A DNA stretch of 64,000 bases from Chengkuizengella sediminis (GTDB lineage Bacteria; Bacillota; Bacilli; Paenibacillales; KCTC-33759): NCBI RefSeq assembly GCF_010078385.1, contig NZ_SIJC01000012.1:1-64000 (forward strand). The letters are read 5' to 3'. Shown here one piece after another: positions 63,358 through 64,000 of the stretch. The notes beneath the pieces were generated by a model that worked only from the letters and a program-made list of their open reading frames with translations, did no database searches and was not told the DNA's origin. Within the stretch, counting starts at the first letter, position 1. Each line of letters opens with the position of its first letter. The position numbers and the translations under genes are program-made.

Positions 63358-64000
63358 TTATACTTCTTTGATTGCTTCGATCAATGATTCAATCGTAGCT
63401 TCATTGGCTACTTTTGTTATACTAAATCCGAATTCTTTCGCAGTTTGTGCTGTAATAGGACCCATACATACGATCTGTATACCCCTTAAATATTGCTTTG
63501 CATCATATCCATTTTTCTTAAGAATATCTACTAAATTACGAACCGTTGAAGAACTAGTAAAAGTTATAATATGAAGTCGATTTTTATCTATATACGTCAG
63601 TACCTCTTCAAGTCCGTGATCACAAATTACATTTTCATATACATCTACTTCCGTAACATTCAATCCAAGTTTGCTCAATTCTTGAGGTAAAAATTCACGT
63701 GCAATATCTGCTCTTGGAAGCAAAACATGTTGTCCTTTCTCTAACTCTGGTAAAATTTCTTCTAACAATCCCTCTCCTTGGAATTGTTTTGGAATGGATA
63801 CTACAACAAGCCCACGTTCTTCAAGGGAGTTTGCTGTTTTTGGACCAATAGCAGCAATACGGGCATTTTGCATCGTACGAATATCAATGCGTAAATCTCT
63901 TAACCGTTTAAAGAAATATTCTACCCCGTTTACGCTAGTAAAAATGATCCAATGATATGAATCTAACCTTTGAAGGGCTTTATCTAATTCATTTAACGTT
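63358..64000 (-). CDS. hemD: Uroporphyrinogen-III synthase (5' end cut by right edge)
   Basis: Closes the tetrapyrrole ring with inversion of ring D. The visible ~213 residues are the C-terminal part; the frame is open to the window edge, with no true start visible. Reading from the edge, WIIFTSVNGVEYFF precedes the stretch ARIAAIGPKTANSLEERGL. HIITFTSSSTVRNL and QIVCMGPITAQTAKEFG follow, the two-domain pattern of HemD. The internal ATG near 63873 is not the start. It is followed by hemB, as in the hemAXCDBL cluster of Bacillales. Confidence 0.93.
   Translation of the reverse strand, partial: TLNELDKALQRLDSYHWIIFTSVNGVEYFFKRLRDLRIDIRTMQNARIAAIGPKTANSLEERGLVVVSIPKQFQGEGLLEEILPELEKGQHVLLPRADIAREFLPQELSKLGLNVTEVDVYENVICDHGLEEVLTYIDKNRLHIITFTSSSTVRNLVDILKKNGYDAKQYLRGIQIVCMGPITAQTAKEFGFSITKVANEATIESLIEAIKEV

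Overview
This 64-kb window is AT-rich DNA from an endospore-forming member of the Bacillales. It carries spoVID, a valS T-box leader, the folC/murC neighbours of valS, the coproporphyrin-type haem genes and an intracellular subtilisin. Gene order (haem genes, spoVID, valS, folC, murC) and the many stalk-domain and lipid-anchored proteins suggest a Paenibacillaceae-like organism, possibly near Chengkuizengella. The family and genus are inferences from layout, not from a search.

Region A (1-34160, all minus strand) is one tightly packed operon for a lipopeptide-polyketide. Transcription order is: a fused ABC peptide exporter; a lipo-initiating NRPS (fatty acyl-AMP ligase, ACP, two serine-type modules, then a lone half condensation domain); a free-standing malonyl acyltransferase; two degenerate CPBP-type membrane proteins; a KS-ACP-NRPS hybrid whose AT domain is missing but whose flanking linkers remain; and a further NRPS that runs off the left edge. 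The simplest reading is acyl-Ser-Ser-(C2)-X-X-X-Glu-X-X..., with the C2 unit loaded in trans. No ketoreductase, epimerase or thioesterase domain is seen in the window.

Region B (34161-46047) starts with a gene-free stretch holding an inverted repeat, a 34-bp perfect palindrome and terminator hairpins. It continues with a lone methylisocitrate lyase gene, a secreted S41 protease, two tandem stalk-domain proteins, and the murC, folC and valS genes, valS behind a T-box.

Region C (46200-56600) holds a tiny membrane-protein gene, spoVID with a sigma-E-like promoter, an OmpR-type two-component pair, two tandem Asp-rich-repeat lipoproteins, an intracellular subtilisin, a 73-residue orphan protein and an AlkC-type DNA glycosylase. 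It ends with a purine riboswitch (guanine class by its key C) in front of a 55-residue XapX-type membrane protein.

Region D (56699-64000) is haem biosynthesis on the minus strand. hemE-hemH-hemY form an overlapping unit with its own promoter. hemL, hemB and the right-edge-truncated hemD belong to the upstream hem cluster. A small plus-strand membrane protein is inserted between hemL and hemB.

The most interesting items are the riboswitch-XapX pairing, whose terminator geometry looks like an ON switch, and the NRPS operon with its AT scar, orphan half-C domains and paired degenerate CPBP proteins.
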